From: Pseudomonadota bacterium
GTDB lineage: Bacteria > Pseudomonadota > Alphaproteobacteria > Rhodobacterales > Rhodobacteraceae
Direction of reading: 5' to 3'
DNA length: 64,000 bases
Assembly (NCBI GenBank): GCA_038533575.1
Contig: JBCAYL010000001.1
Location: 772,226 to 836,225, forward strand
In this document: positions 18,768 through 26,226 of the stretch, one piece after another
Position numbering within the stretch: position 1 is the first letter of the stretch
Layout: every line of letters begins with the position of its first letter
Notes under the pieces: generated by a model
What the model saw: the letters and a program-made list of their open reading frames with translations, nothing else
Database searches by the model: none
Told to the model about the DNA's origin: nothing
Program-made: the position numbers and the translations under genes

Positions 18768-19816
18768 ATGATCTCATCCTCGTCGAAGAGTGGTTTGGCG
18801 AGGGCTTCGGTGTGATCTTCCATGGCCGCCTCGGCGTCGCGCCGTGCTGGCAGATCGCCGAGGTGATAGAGCGCGTCACCCTCGTTCACGATGGGCATGA
18901 CGGCGCGCCCAACGATGATGCCGCCCGACGGTGCAAGAAGCTCCACGTCCTCGGCGCCAAAGGGGTCGGACACGGTCGCCAGAAGATCTCCCTCGGCGAC
19001 GATCTCGCCTTCGGAGCGGTACATGCGCACGAGGCCGCCCGCCGGCGCGCGGAGCCATGCACTGTCGCCCACCATGAGCGGCGTGGAGGCGGAGCGCGGC
19101 ACGCCACGGCGCGAGATCATCCCCTCCGCGTGAAGCACGCGCAGGATGCCGGCCACACCGGCGCGCACGCTGGTCTCGTCAAACCGGAGACCTTCACCGG
19201 CCTCGTAGAGAAGAACATCGACGCCCCGTCCCTTGGCCTCTCCGCGAAGGGACCCGTCTCGCAGCGGGGATGTCAGGACCACCGGCGCGCCGAAGGCCAT
19301 GGCAAGCGCGCGGGTGCGCGTGTTGCCCGGCGAAATGCGGATCTGGGGCAGGTTGGTCCGGTGCACGGCTGCGGAATGCAGATCGATCCCGAAATCGCAG
19401 CGCAGCACCACCTCCGCCAGAAAGAGCTTCGCCAATCGTGCTGCCAGCGATCCGCTAGAGGACCCGGGAAAGGAGCGGTTCAGATCCCGCCGGTCCGGCA
19501 AGTAGCGGCTGTGGTTGAGAAAACCAAAAGCGTTGACCACGGGCACGACGAGGAGAGTGCCTTTGAGGGTGTCGAGGTTGGGTGCGCGCAGCAGCCTCCG
19601 GCACACTTCGACACCGATGACCTCGTCGCCGTGGATACCCGCGCTCACGAAGACGCAAGGGCCAGGTCGTTTGCCATGGATCACATGAACCATGAGCTCC
19701 GCGGGCGTGTGATTGGCGAAGACGGAAACGGGCAGGCCCACCGTCTCGCGCGTGCCGCGCGCGATCTCTGTGTCGCCGATGGTGAACGAACCGCGCGTCG
19801 AAGGGGGTTTGGTCAT
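18764..19816 (-). CDS. Succinylglutamate desuccinylase/aspartoacylase family deacylase
   Basis: 350-aa zinc-dependent deacylase of the M14-like AstE/AspA superfamily. Zinc ligands are visible in SAGIHGDEVIGVEVCRR (His and Glu of G-I-H-G-D-E) and in FGIDLHSAAVHR (later His). The YLPDRRDLNRSFPG segment with the conserved D-L-N-R substrate arginine is also present. The C-terminal part (LRAPAGGLVRMY, GEIVAEGDLLATVSDPFG) resembles the beta-barrel that ends AstE-like proteins. No transmembrane segment or signal peptide is seen. It is coupled by ATGA to the FAH-family gene, which suggests a two-step hydrolytic pathway for an acylated small molecule; this is an inference. Confidence 0.85.
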   Translation of the reverse strand: MTKPPSTRGSFTIGDTEIARGTRETVGLPVSVFANHTPAELMVHVIHGKRPGPCVFVSAGIHGDEVIGVEVCRRLLRAPNLDTLKGTLLVVPVVNAFGFLNHSRYLPDRRDLNRSFPGSSSGSLAARLAKLFLAEVVLRCDFGIDLHSAAVHRTNLPQIRISPGNTRTRALAMAFGAPVVLTSPLRDGSLRGEAKGRGVDVLLYEAGEGLRFDETSVRAGVAGILRVLHAEGMISRRGVPRSASTPLMVGDSAWLRAPAGGLVRMYRSEGEIVAEGDLLATVSDPFGAEDVELLAPSGGIIVGRAVMPIVNEGDALYHLGDLPARRDAEAAMEDHTEALAKPLFDEDEII

Positions 19817-19854
19817 GGGCGGAGTGTTCTCGATATGCCGCGAAGTGCAAGGGC

Positions 19855-21093
19855 TCAGGCGAAGGCGAGCCCGGGCGCGCTCTTGAGGATATCTGCGGCC
19901 GGTGCGTCGGTGAGGGTGATGCGCGACACGCCCGCGAGCCGGGCGATCCGCTCGAGCTCAGTCCCGAGGCGTAGGGCGCGGCCCTTGCCCAGCTTCACTC
20001 CCCGTTCCGGCCAATAGCCCTTCACGAGCAGCGTGTCCGCCGCCCGGTCAGCCTTGAGGTCGATGCGCCCGGTCAGGCGCGTGCCCTCGAGGATGGGAAA
20101 CACGTAGTAGCCATACTTGCGCTTCGCCTCGGGGACGAAGACCTCGATCCGGTAGTCGAAGCCGAAGAGCCGGTTGGCACGTGCCCTGTCGCGCAGGGCA
20201 GGGTCGAAGGGGCTGAGAATGCGGAGCTTTTCACTCGGGCTTGGAAGCGCGGAAAGCCGTTCTTGCCAATTGGCCGCAATGAGCGAAGGCCGCAGGCTCC
20301 CATCGGCACCTTCGATGTCGATATCGATGATGTCACTCGGTCGGGACTTCGACCATGATGCGAGGTCCTTCTTGGTAAAGATGTCCCAGAAGGATTGAAG
20401 CTCCGACGGAGTGGCAAAGCCGAGCCGCTCGAGCGCGGCCAAGGCGGACCAATCCAGGCTCTCCGCGTGCGTCGTCCGCGCATTCAGCGCTTCCGGTGGC
20501 AGGACGCGCTCTGTCAGATCGTAATGCTTGGTGAAGTTCTTGCGATGACAGATCGCGACGTCCCCCGTGCGCCAGAGGTATTCGAGCGCCACCTTGGTGG
20601 GTTGCCAGTCCCACCAGCCGCCACCGTTCTGGCGCGTGCCGTCGCCGACGTCGGCGGCTGTCAGAGGGCCATGGTCAGAGAGGCGGCGCAGGACGGTGTC
20701 GCATTCCTCGTGGAAGCCTTTACGGCCCCACTTTTCCCAACGTTTTGAAAGCTGTGCCGCATCGGCCTCGTGTTTGTGCCGCCAGTGCTTGAAGAACTCC
20801 GAAGGGATCAGGGCGGCGTCATGGGTCCAGCCTTCGAAGAGCGTTCGCGGCTTGGCTGCGCAGCCATGGGCCTGACCCGGCCGGATGCCCGGTCGCCGGG
20901 ACCAGAGAATGTGATCATGCGCCTGTGCGACCGTGTTGATGGAATCGACCTGCACGAAGCCGAGCGCGTGGACCGCGTCGGCGATACCCGCGCGCGTGGC
21001 AGAGCCACCGGGGCGCGACAGCAGGCCGTGGGCATCGAGAAACAGACGCCGGGCATCCGCGTTTCGGAGGACAGGGCGCGACGCCTCACTCAT
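19855..21093 (-). CDS. YcaQ/AlkX-type DNA glycosylase (winged-helix, HTH_42)
   Basis: 412-aa protein of the HTH_42 superfamily. Members of the YcaQ (AlkX) branch are DNA glycosylases that unhook interstrand crosslinks and excise bulky alkylated bases. Residues 48-50 read Q-V-D in GFVQVDSINTVAQAHD, matching the catalytic Q-x-D motif of the YcaQ branch, not Q-x-Q of AlkZ. Other family segments are LFEGWTHDAALIP, FDYRIEVFVPEAKRKYGYYVFPIL and GRIDLKADR. It is divergent from the mcp gene across 110 bp and shows no operon partner. Confidence 0.85.
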   Translation of the reverse strand: MSEASRPVLRNADARRLFLDAHGLLSRPGGSATRAGIADAVHALGFVQVDSINTVAQAHDHILWSRRPGIRPGQAHGCAAKPRTLFEGWTHDAALIPSEFFKHWRHKHEADAAQLSKRWEKWGRKGFHEECDTVLRRLSDHGPLTAADVGDGTRQNGGGWWDWQPTKVALEYLWRTGDVAICHRKNFTKHYDLTERVLPPEALNARTTHAESLDWSALAALERLGFATPSELQSFWDIFTKKDLASWSKSRPSDIIDIDIEGADGSLRPSLIAANWQERLSALPSPSEKLRILSPFDPALRDRARANRLFGFDYRIEVFVPEAKRKYGYYVFPILEGTRLTGRIDLKADRAADTLLVKGYWPERGVKLGKGRALRLGTELERIARLAGVSRITLTDAPAADILKSAPGLAFA

Positions 21094-21148
21094 TTCCGAA
21101 AACTCTAGCTACTTGCTGCACAGCCGCTGCCACCCATTGGAACCAAGA

Positions 21149-21163
21149 TTAAGCAAAATTTAG
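21149..21163. promoter_or_regulatory. Near-consensus CtrA-type box upstream of mcp
   Basis: TTAA-GCAAAAT-TTAG, one mismatch from the palindromic CtrA motif TTAA-N7-TTAA, lies 41 bp upstream of the mcp start in an AT-rich patch of the YcaQ/mcp divergent region. CtrA commonly controls motility and chemotaxis genes in this bacterial group. The assignment rests on the motif and on the other boxes in the window. Confidence 0.5.
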
Positions 21164-21203
21164 CCCCTCGCGTCGATGGTGCCCGCAATCGCCAGGGGCC
21201 GCC

Positions 21204-24200
21204 ATGCGTTTACTGCAAAACATCTCGATCCGGGTGAAGCTTCCGGTGCTGATGATCGCCATGGTGATCGTCACCCTTTTGATGGCCGATTACCTCGCGC
21301 ACAAGCACGCCGCGAGCGCCTTGCGCCGCGCAGCGGAGGCGCGGCTCGAGGCTGAAATCGGCAACCGCGCGGAAACCCTCTCGCTCTGGTCCGCAGATAT
21401 CGAGCGCGAGGTCGTCGCCCAAGGCGAGAGCCCTTTCGTGACGACGGCCTTCCGGGCCTTCCGCAAGGGATGGCTGCGCATGAATGAGCTCTTCCCGGAT
21501 GGCGGCGCTCCGGAAGCATTGCGCGCCGATTTTTCGGCGGCCGGCGGGCAGACGGCGTCCGAGCCATTCTATCGTGCGGCCCATGATCGGTATCACGGCT
21601 ACTTTCACGGCTTGGTGGATCGTCGCGATTTCGCGGATGTCTTCCTCGTCAACACCGATGGCGATGTCGTCTATTCGGCCCGGAAGGGCCCTGAACTTGG
21701 GAGCAACCTGCGCGACGGGCCGTCGGTGCCCGCGGGCCTGTCCGGGGCATTCGAGGCCGCGCTCAAGCCGGAGCCCTCTTTGCCAGCCTACGGCGTCGCT
21801 GGCTCCGCTGATGGCGTCAAAACCAACCTCGTGGCCCATCCGCTCCGCGACCGCGAAGGGACAGCGATCGGCGTCCTCATCTTCGAGCTGCGACTTGACG
21901 AGGTTCGTACGATCCTGAGCGACCGCGCGAACCTTGGCGCGACGGGCCAGACGCTGCTGGTCGACCCACGTGGCAATCCCATGGGCGGCAGAAGCGATTT
22001 GAGGCCGGAAGCGCAGGCCCAGCTTCAGGCAAGCATCGCCCGTGAGGCCCTGTCAGGGCGTATGGGGCAGGTGGAAGTGGAGATCGCGAACAGGGATGTG
22101 CTCGCGTCCTTCAGACCGCTCCCGTTCCTCGGCGAGACATCGGCCCTGATCGTTCTGCAATCCGCAGAAGAGATTGCCATGCCGGAAACCGCCATGATGG
22201 ATGAGATGGTGCGAGACGGTGGGATCCTCCTTGTGCTCGCCGTTCTCGCCGCCTTCGCGAGTGCGCAATCCGTGACCCGGCCCCTCGCGCAATTGCAGGC
22301 GGCGATGGCGCGCATCCGGCGCGGGCATCACGAGGAAGAAATTCCCTTCACCGGCAGGCGAGACGAGATCGGCCGGATGGCGCGGGCACTCGCGGACTTT
22401 CGAGATGCCATGGTGCAAAACGAGGAACTGGCGCGAGACAGCTCGTTCAAGGGCGCGGCCTTCGAAGGCGCCTCTGCCGCTCAGACGCTCATCGATCTCG
22501 ACATGCGCATCGCCTACGCCAACCAGGCCTTCGAGGACCTCCTGGTCAAGAACATCCATACGATGCGTGCCCGCGTCCCGGACCTCAAGCCGCGGGAGGT
22601 GATCGGGCGCTCCATCGACATCTTCCAGGAGGACCCCGAGCGCATCCGCGGCATCCTCTCGGTCAGGGACGCGTTGCCCTATCGCCTGGATCTCGCGGTC
22701 GGCGATCTCGATTTCGTCCTGACCTTCAGCACGGTGCGCGACCATGGGCACGACGCGATCGGCTACGTGGTGGAATGGAAGGACGTGACTGAAGAGCGGA
22801 TGCGCGAGGCCATGCTGGAGGCGATCAACACGCGCCAGGTCATGGCCGAGTTCGACATGTCAGGTCAGCTGGTCACGGCGAACCCGGCATTTTGCACGCT
22901 CATGACCACGCCCTTCGAGGGATTGCGAGGGCGGGCGCTCGATGATCTTCTTCAGCCCGCAGAGGCGCGGCACGGGGGCGGGGCCTCTGACGAGGAATTG
23001 CCGGGCCAATCCCGCTTTGTCACCGCCGGCACGGAGCGCATCCTGGAAGGAGGCATGACCACGGTGCTCGACCGGGAGGGCGTGCCCACGCGCCTCCTTC
23101 TCATCGGCCAGGACATCACGCGCGATCACGAGAAGCTCTTGGCCGCGGAGGCGGCAAAGCGGCAATTGATGGACGAGCAGGCGAAGGTCATGGACTCCGT
23201 GAGCAATGCGCTGGCCGCCCTTGCCCGCGGGGACCTGTCCGAGCGGCTGAGCGAGCCCTTTGCAGAGGGCTACGACGCGCTCCGCGTGGACCTCAACCAC
23301 GCGCTGGAAATGCTGTCCGCGGCGATGCGCGGTGTCCTCGAGAACGCGGATGCCATCAGCGCGGAAGCCGGCGAGATCACGAATGCGGCCCAGGATCTGA
23401 GCCGCCGCACAGAGAACCAGGCGGTGACACTCGAAGAGACGGCGGCCGCGCTCGACGTGCTCACGAAGAACCTCGCCCTCGCCGCCGGAGAGACGGAGCA
23501 GGCAGATGCCGTCGTGCGGCGCGCCCGGGATCACGCGCAAAAGTCCGGTGACGTGGTCTCGAAGGCCGTGGAGGCCATGGGGCAGATCTCCGACAGCTCG
23601 CGGGAGATCTCGCGGATCATCTCTGTGATCGATGACATCGCGTTCCAGACCAATCTCCTTGCGCTCAACGCCGGGGTGGAAGCCGCGCGCGCAGGCGACG
23701 CGGGGCGCGGGTTCGCCGTGGTGGCCTCCGAGGTGCGCGCCCTCGCCCAAAGGTCGGCTGACGCGGCACGGGAGATCACGGCGCTCATCTCCAAGAGCGG
23801 CGGCCATGTCGAACTCGGCGTCGAGATGGTGGGCGAAGCGGGACGCGCCTTGCGGGCCATTGTCGAGACGATCGAAGATGTGTCGAGCAACGTCTCCCGC
23901 ATCGCCAGCTCCGCGACGGAGCAAAGCGGCTCGATCGCGGAGATCAACGCCGCCGTCACCAACCTCGATCGCGTCACGCAGCAGAACGCGGCCATGTTTG
24001 AAGAGACGACGGCGGCGAGCCATGCCTTGACGACGGAGGCCGCGCAGCTGCGCGATGCGATGGCCCAGTTTCGTGTGTCAAAGGAAAGGGAGCCATCGCG
24101 GACCGACGACGCATCCGATCTTCCGGTAGCCATGGCCGCCGGACAGGACTTTCTCCCCGCGCCGCAATCATCATCCGCGGTGGAGCGACAGGGGGCCGTT

Positions 24201-24302
24201 ACACGGGCAGATCCTGCCAGTCGCTTGCCCGTGCAGGCTGACATCCTTGATCCGGAGGCCTTCGAAGAACCCAACTCGGAAGAGATCTGGGAAGAGTTTT
24301 GA
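21204..24302 (+). CDS. Methyl-accepting chemotaxis protein with periplasmic sensor, HAMP and two PAS domains
   Basis: 1032-aa transmembrane chemoreceptor. Transmembrane segment 1 is about residues 13-31. A large periplasmic region resembles a double-Cache sensor (DVFLVNTDGDVVYSARKGPELG). Transmembrane segment 2 is about 339-356, then HAMP (about 357-410) and two PAS-like modules (about 425-535 and 541-650; IDLDMRIAYANQAFEDLL and FDMSGQLVTANPAFCTLM). The methyl-accepting signalling coiled coil follows, with hairpin tip IDDIAFQTNLLALNAGVEAA near 809-828. The last five residues, I-W-E-E-F, match the x-aromatic-x-x-aromatic tether that binds CheR. It overlaps cheD, consistent with co-translation. 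The ligand is unknown. Confidence 0.93.
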   Translation: MRLLQNISIRVKLPVLMIAMVIVTLLMADYLAHKHAASALRRAAEARLEAEIGNRAETLSLWSADIEREVVAQGESPFVTTAFRAFRKGWLRMNELFPDGGAPEALRADFSAAGGQTASEPFYRAAHDRYHGYFHGLVDRRDFADVFLVNTDGDVVYSARKGPELGSNLRDGPSVPAGLSGAFEAALKPEPSLPAYGVAGSADGVKTNLVAHPLRDREGTAIGVLIFELRLDEVRTILSDRANLGATGQTLLVDPRGNPMGGRSDLRPEAQAQLQASIAREALSGRMGQVEVEIANRDVLASFRPLPFLGETSALIVLQSAEEIAMPETAMMDEMVRDGGILLVLAVLAAFASAQSVTRPLAQLQAAMARIRRGHHEEEIPFTGRRDEIGRMARALADFRDAMVQNEELARDSSFKGAAFEGASAAQTLIDLDMRIAYANQAFEDLLVKNIHTMRARVPDLKPREVIGRSIDIFQEDPERIRGILSVRDALPYRLDLAVGDLDFVLTFSTVRDHGHDAIGYVVEWKDVTEERMREAMLEAINTRQVMAEFDMSGQLVTANPAFCTLMTTPFEGLRGRALDDLLQPAEARHGGGASDEELPGQSRFVTAGTERILEGGMTTVLDREGVPTRLLLIGQDITRDHEKLLAAEAAKRQLMDEQAKVMDSVSNALAALARGDLSERLSEPFAEGYDALRVDLNHALEMLSAAMRGVLENADAISAEAGEITNAAQDLSRRTENQAVTLEETAAALDVLTKNLALAAGETEQADAVVRRARDHAQKSGDVVSKAVEAMGQISDSSREISRIISVIDDIAFQTNLLALNAGVEAARAGDAGRGFAVVASEVRALAQRSADAAREITALISKSGGHVELGVEMVGEAGRALRAIVETIEDVSSNVSRIASSATEQSGSIAEINAAVTNLDRVTQQNAAMFEETTAASHALTTEAAQLRDAMAQFRVSKEREPSRTDDASDLPVAMAAGQDFLPAPQSSSAVERQGAVTRADPASRLPVQADILDPEAFEEPNSEEIWEEF

Positions 24303-24856
24303 ACGGGCCGTTCTCGATGCGCCAAGAGGGCCCCGCGACCGAGCATATCCGCCACGGTGAAGTTCGGATCGCCGCATCTCCGGATGCCTGCTTCAGCACG
24401 ATCTTGGGCTCGTGCGTCGCCACGATCCTTTGGGATCCGGAGCGCGGGGTCGGCGGTATGAACCATCTGCTGCTCCCGCCGCGCGCTTTGGCCACGCCAC
24501 GCGAGCAGGGGCCAGAGGTCAATCTCCTGGAGCTCTTGATCAACGGCGTCGTCGCCGCCGGGGCGGAACGCCAGCGCCTGCGAGCCAAAATATTCGGCGG
24601 TGCGCGCATGCTTGATGGCCGCGGCAGCACGGGGGACGCGAACGTGGCTTTCGTGGAAGGCTTCCTTCGCGAGGAGGGAATTGCATGCGTGGCGGCATCG
24701 ACCGGCGGCCGCCAGGCAAGACGGTTGCGTGCTTGGCCCGCTTTTGGCCGCGTGCAACAGCTGAGGCTTCGCGAGCGCGACGCTGCCCGCCTGGCGCTCG
24801 AGACAGGCACCAAAGCGGACGGCGCGCGTAAGCTCTCAGGGGTGGAGCTCCTCTGA
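24299..24856 (+). CDS. cheD: Chemoreceptor glutamine deamidase CheD
   Basis: Deamidates or demethylates receptor glutamines/methylglutamates. 185 aa from the TTG at 24299 (overlapping the mcp stop), or 179 aa from the in-frame ATG at 24317; the TTG has a GGGAAG-type ribosome-binding site and the ATG has none. The catalytic triad pattern is visible as Thr34 and Cys38 in FSTILGSCVATI and His56 in GGMNHLLLP. AKIFGGARML and GGRQARRL are typical CheD segments. Its 3' end overlaps the convergent cheR 3' end by 21 bp. Confidence 0.92.
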   Translation: MNGPFSMRQEGPATEHIRHGEVRIAASPDACFSTILGSCVATILWDPERGVGGMNHLLLPPRALATPREQGPEVNLLELLINGVVAAGAERQRLRAKIFGGARMLDGRGSTGDANVAFVEGFLREEGIACVAASTGGRQARRLRAWPAFGRVQQLRLRERDAARLALETGTKADGARKLSGVELL

Positions 24857-25711
24857 AAGCGGCTCGGCTCCGCAGGCGCGCTGGTATATCGTGTGCTCCC
24901 GCGGTTGTAGGTTGGGCGCGGCGCCGTCGGGGATGCGCTCTGAATGCCCCACCATCAGCCAGCCGCCATCCGTCAACTTCGCCTCGAACCGTGGCCAGAG
25001 CGCGCTCTGCGCGTCCTCCCCAAAATAGATCACGACATTCCGACAGAAGATGACGTCGAAACGGCCGGGCATGGGCCACGGCCCGTGGAGGTTGAGCTCG
25101 CGAAAAATCACGAGCTGCAGGAGCGGCGCCTTGGCCAGATAGGTCTCCGAGGACGCATCAAAGTGGAAGTACGACTTTCGCAGCCGCTCCGGCACATCGC
25201 CCACCATGGACCGGTGATAGGCCGCCAGCTGCGCGAACCGGATGACGGAAGGATCAATGTCCGTACCGAGAATGCGGATGTCGAGCTGGGGCGCGGAAGG
25301 CTCAAGGTCCAGCACGGAGAGCGCGATGGAATAGGCCTCCTGTCCATGGGCCGCCCCGGCGGACCAAAGCCGCACCCGACCGCCTCGCCGCGCCGCGTCG
25401 ATCAGGGGCGGCAGGATTTCGCGACGCAGCGCTTCGAAGTGGTGGGGTTCACGGAAGAAGCTAGAGACGTTGGTCGTCAGCGCTGACACCATCCTGCGGC
25501 GCTCCGGGGCGCCCGGATCGGAGATGTAAGGCAGGTAGTCTGCGAGGCTCGTCAGCCCCAGACGCGCCACCCGCCGCATGAGGCGAGCGGAGACCATGGC
25601 GCGTTTTGTGTCCCCGAGGTGCAGGCCGGCTTCTTCCTTGGCAATCTCTGCGATGGCGGAGAAGACCTCGCCGTCCACCGCGATCTCACCAGGCCCCGCG
25701 TTCTGCGTCAT
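24836..25711 (-). CDS. cheR: Chemotaxis protein methyltransferase CheR
   Basis: SAM-dependent methyltransferase that methylates glutamates of chemoreceptors. 291 aa. The N-terminal helical domain contains SARLMRRVARLGLTSLADYLPYI, then NVSSFFREPHHFEAL and the SAM site LWSAGAAHGQEAYSIAL (a G-Q-E variant of the common G-E-E). GTDIDPSVIRFAQ and DVIFCRNVVIYF are further family motifs. The receptor-tether docking beta-subdomain, expected to bind xWxxF tails, lies in the C-terminal domain. Its start overlaps the cheW stop by one base. It is the last gene of the cheR-W-A-Y-STAS operon. Confidence 0.95.
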   Translation of the reverse strand: MTQNAGPGEIAVDGEVFSAIAEIAKEEAGLHLGDTKRAMVSARLMRRVARLGLTSLADYLPYISDPGAPERRRMVSALTTNVSSFFREPHHFEALRREILPPLIDAARRGGRVRLWSAGAAHGQEAYSIALSVLDLEPSAPQLDIRILGTDIDPSVIRFAQLAAYHRSMVGDVPERLRKSYFHFDASSETYLAKAPLLQLVIFRELNLHGPWPMPGRFDVIFCRNVVIYFGEDAQSALWPRFEAKLTDGGWLMVGHSERIPDGAAPNLQPREHTIYQRACGAEPLSEELHP

Positions 25712-26214
25712 CAGGCAGCGGGCGCGTTCTGGCCTCTGTGCGGAAGGGCCGGTGCGATACGCGAGGCGTCAAGCACCCGGATCATGCGGTCTTCTTCGAG
25801 GATGAGCGCGCTCACACAGCCCGGATCCGTCGGCTCTTCGATGGCCGGTGGCTCCTGCAGCATGGAGCGCGGCACGGTCAGGATGTCGGACACGCCATCA
25901 ACCGTCACTCCAAAGACGCGTTTATCGCAGTGGATGACGACGAACACGCTGCGCTCGTCATGCGCTCTGCTTTCGAGATCGAGGCGCGTGGCCAGATCGA
26001 GAATCGGCAGGACCGTTCCTCGCAGATTGATCACGCCGCGGACATAGTCCGGTGTCCGCGGGAGCGGGGTCGGCGCTGTCCAGTTCCGGATTTCGCGAAC
26101 GCGCATGATGTCGATCGCATAGTCCTGACCCGCAATCGCGAAGGACAGAAGTTCGATCTGGTCCGCTCTGCTGGTGTCGTCGTCGTGGTCGTCTGGTGAG
26201 TAGGGCAGGGACAA
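25711..26214 (-). CDS. cheW: Chemotaxis adaptor CheW
   Basis: 167-aa scaffold that links receptors to CheA. The CheW fold is recognisable: ELLSFAIAGQDYAIDIMRVREI, then YVRGVINLRGTVLPILDLATRL, and a later VFGVTVDGVSDILTVP. The first ~18 residues are acidic and low-complexity (DDHDDDTSRAD), which is not usual for the core fold. It lies 12 bp downstream of cheA and overlaps the cheR start by one base (TGATG), so it belongs to one operon. Confidence 0.95.
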   Translation of the reverse strand: MSLPYSPDDHDDDTSRADQIELLSFAIAGQDYAIDIMRVREIRNWTAPTPLPRTPDYVRGVINLRGTVLPILDLATRLDLESRAHDERSVFVVIHCDKRVFGVTVDGVSDILTVPRSMLQEPPAIEEPTDPGCVSALILEEDRMIRVLDASRIAPALPHRGQNAPAA

Positions 26215-26226
26215 GGCTGGCTCCCG

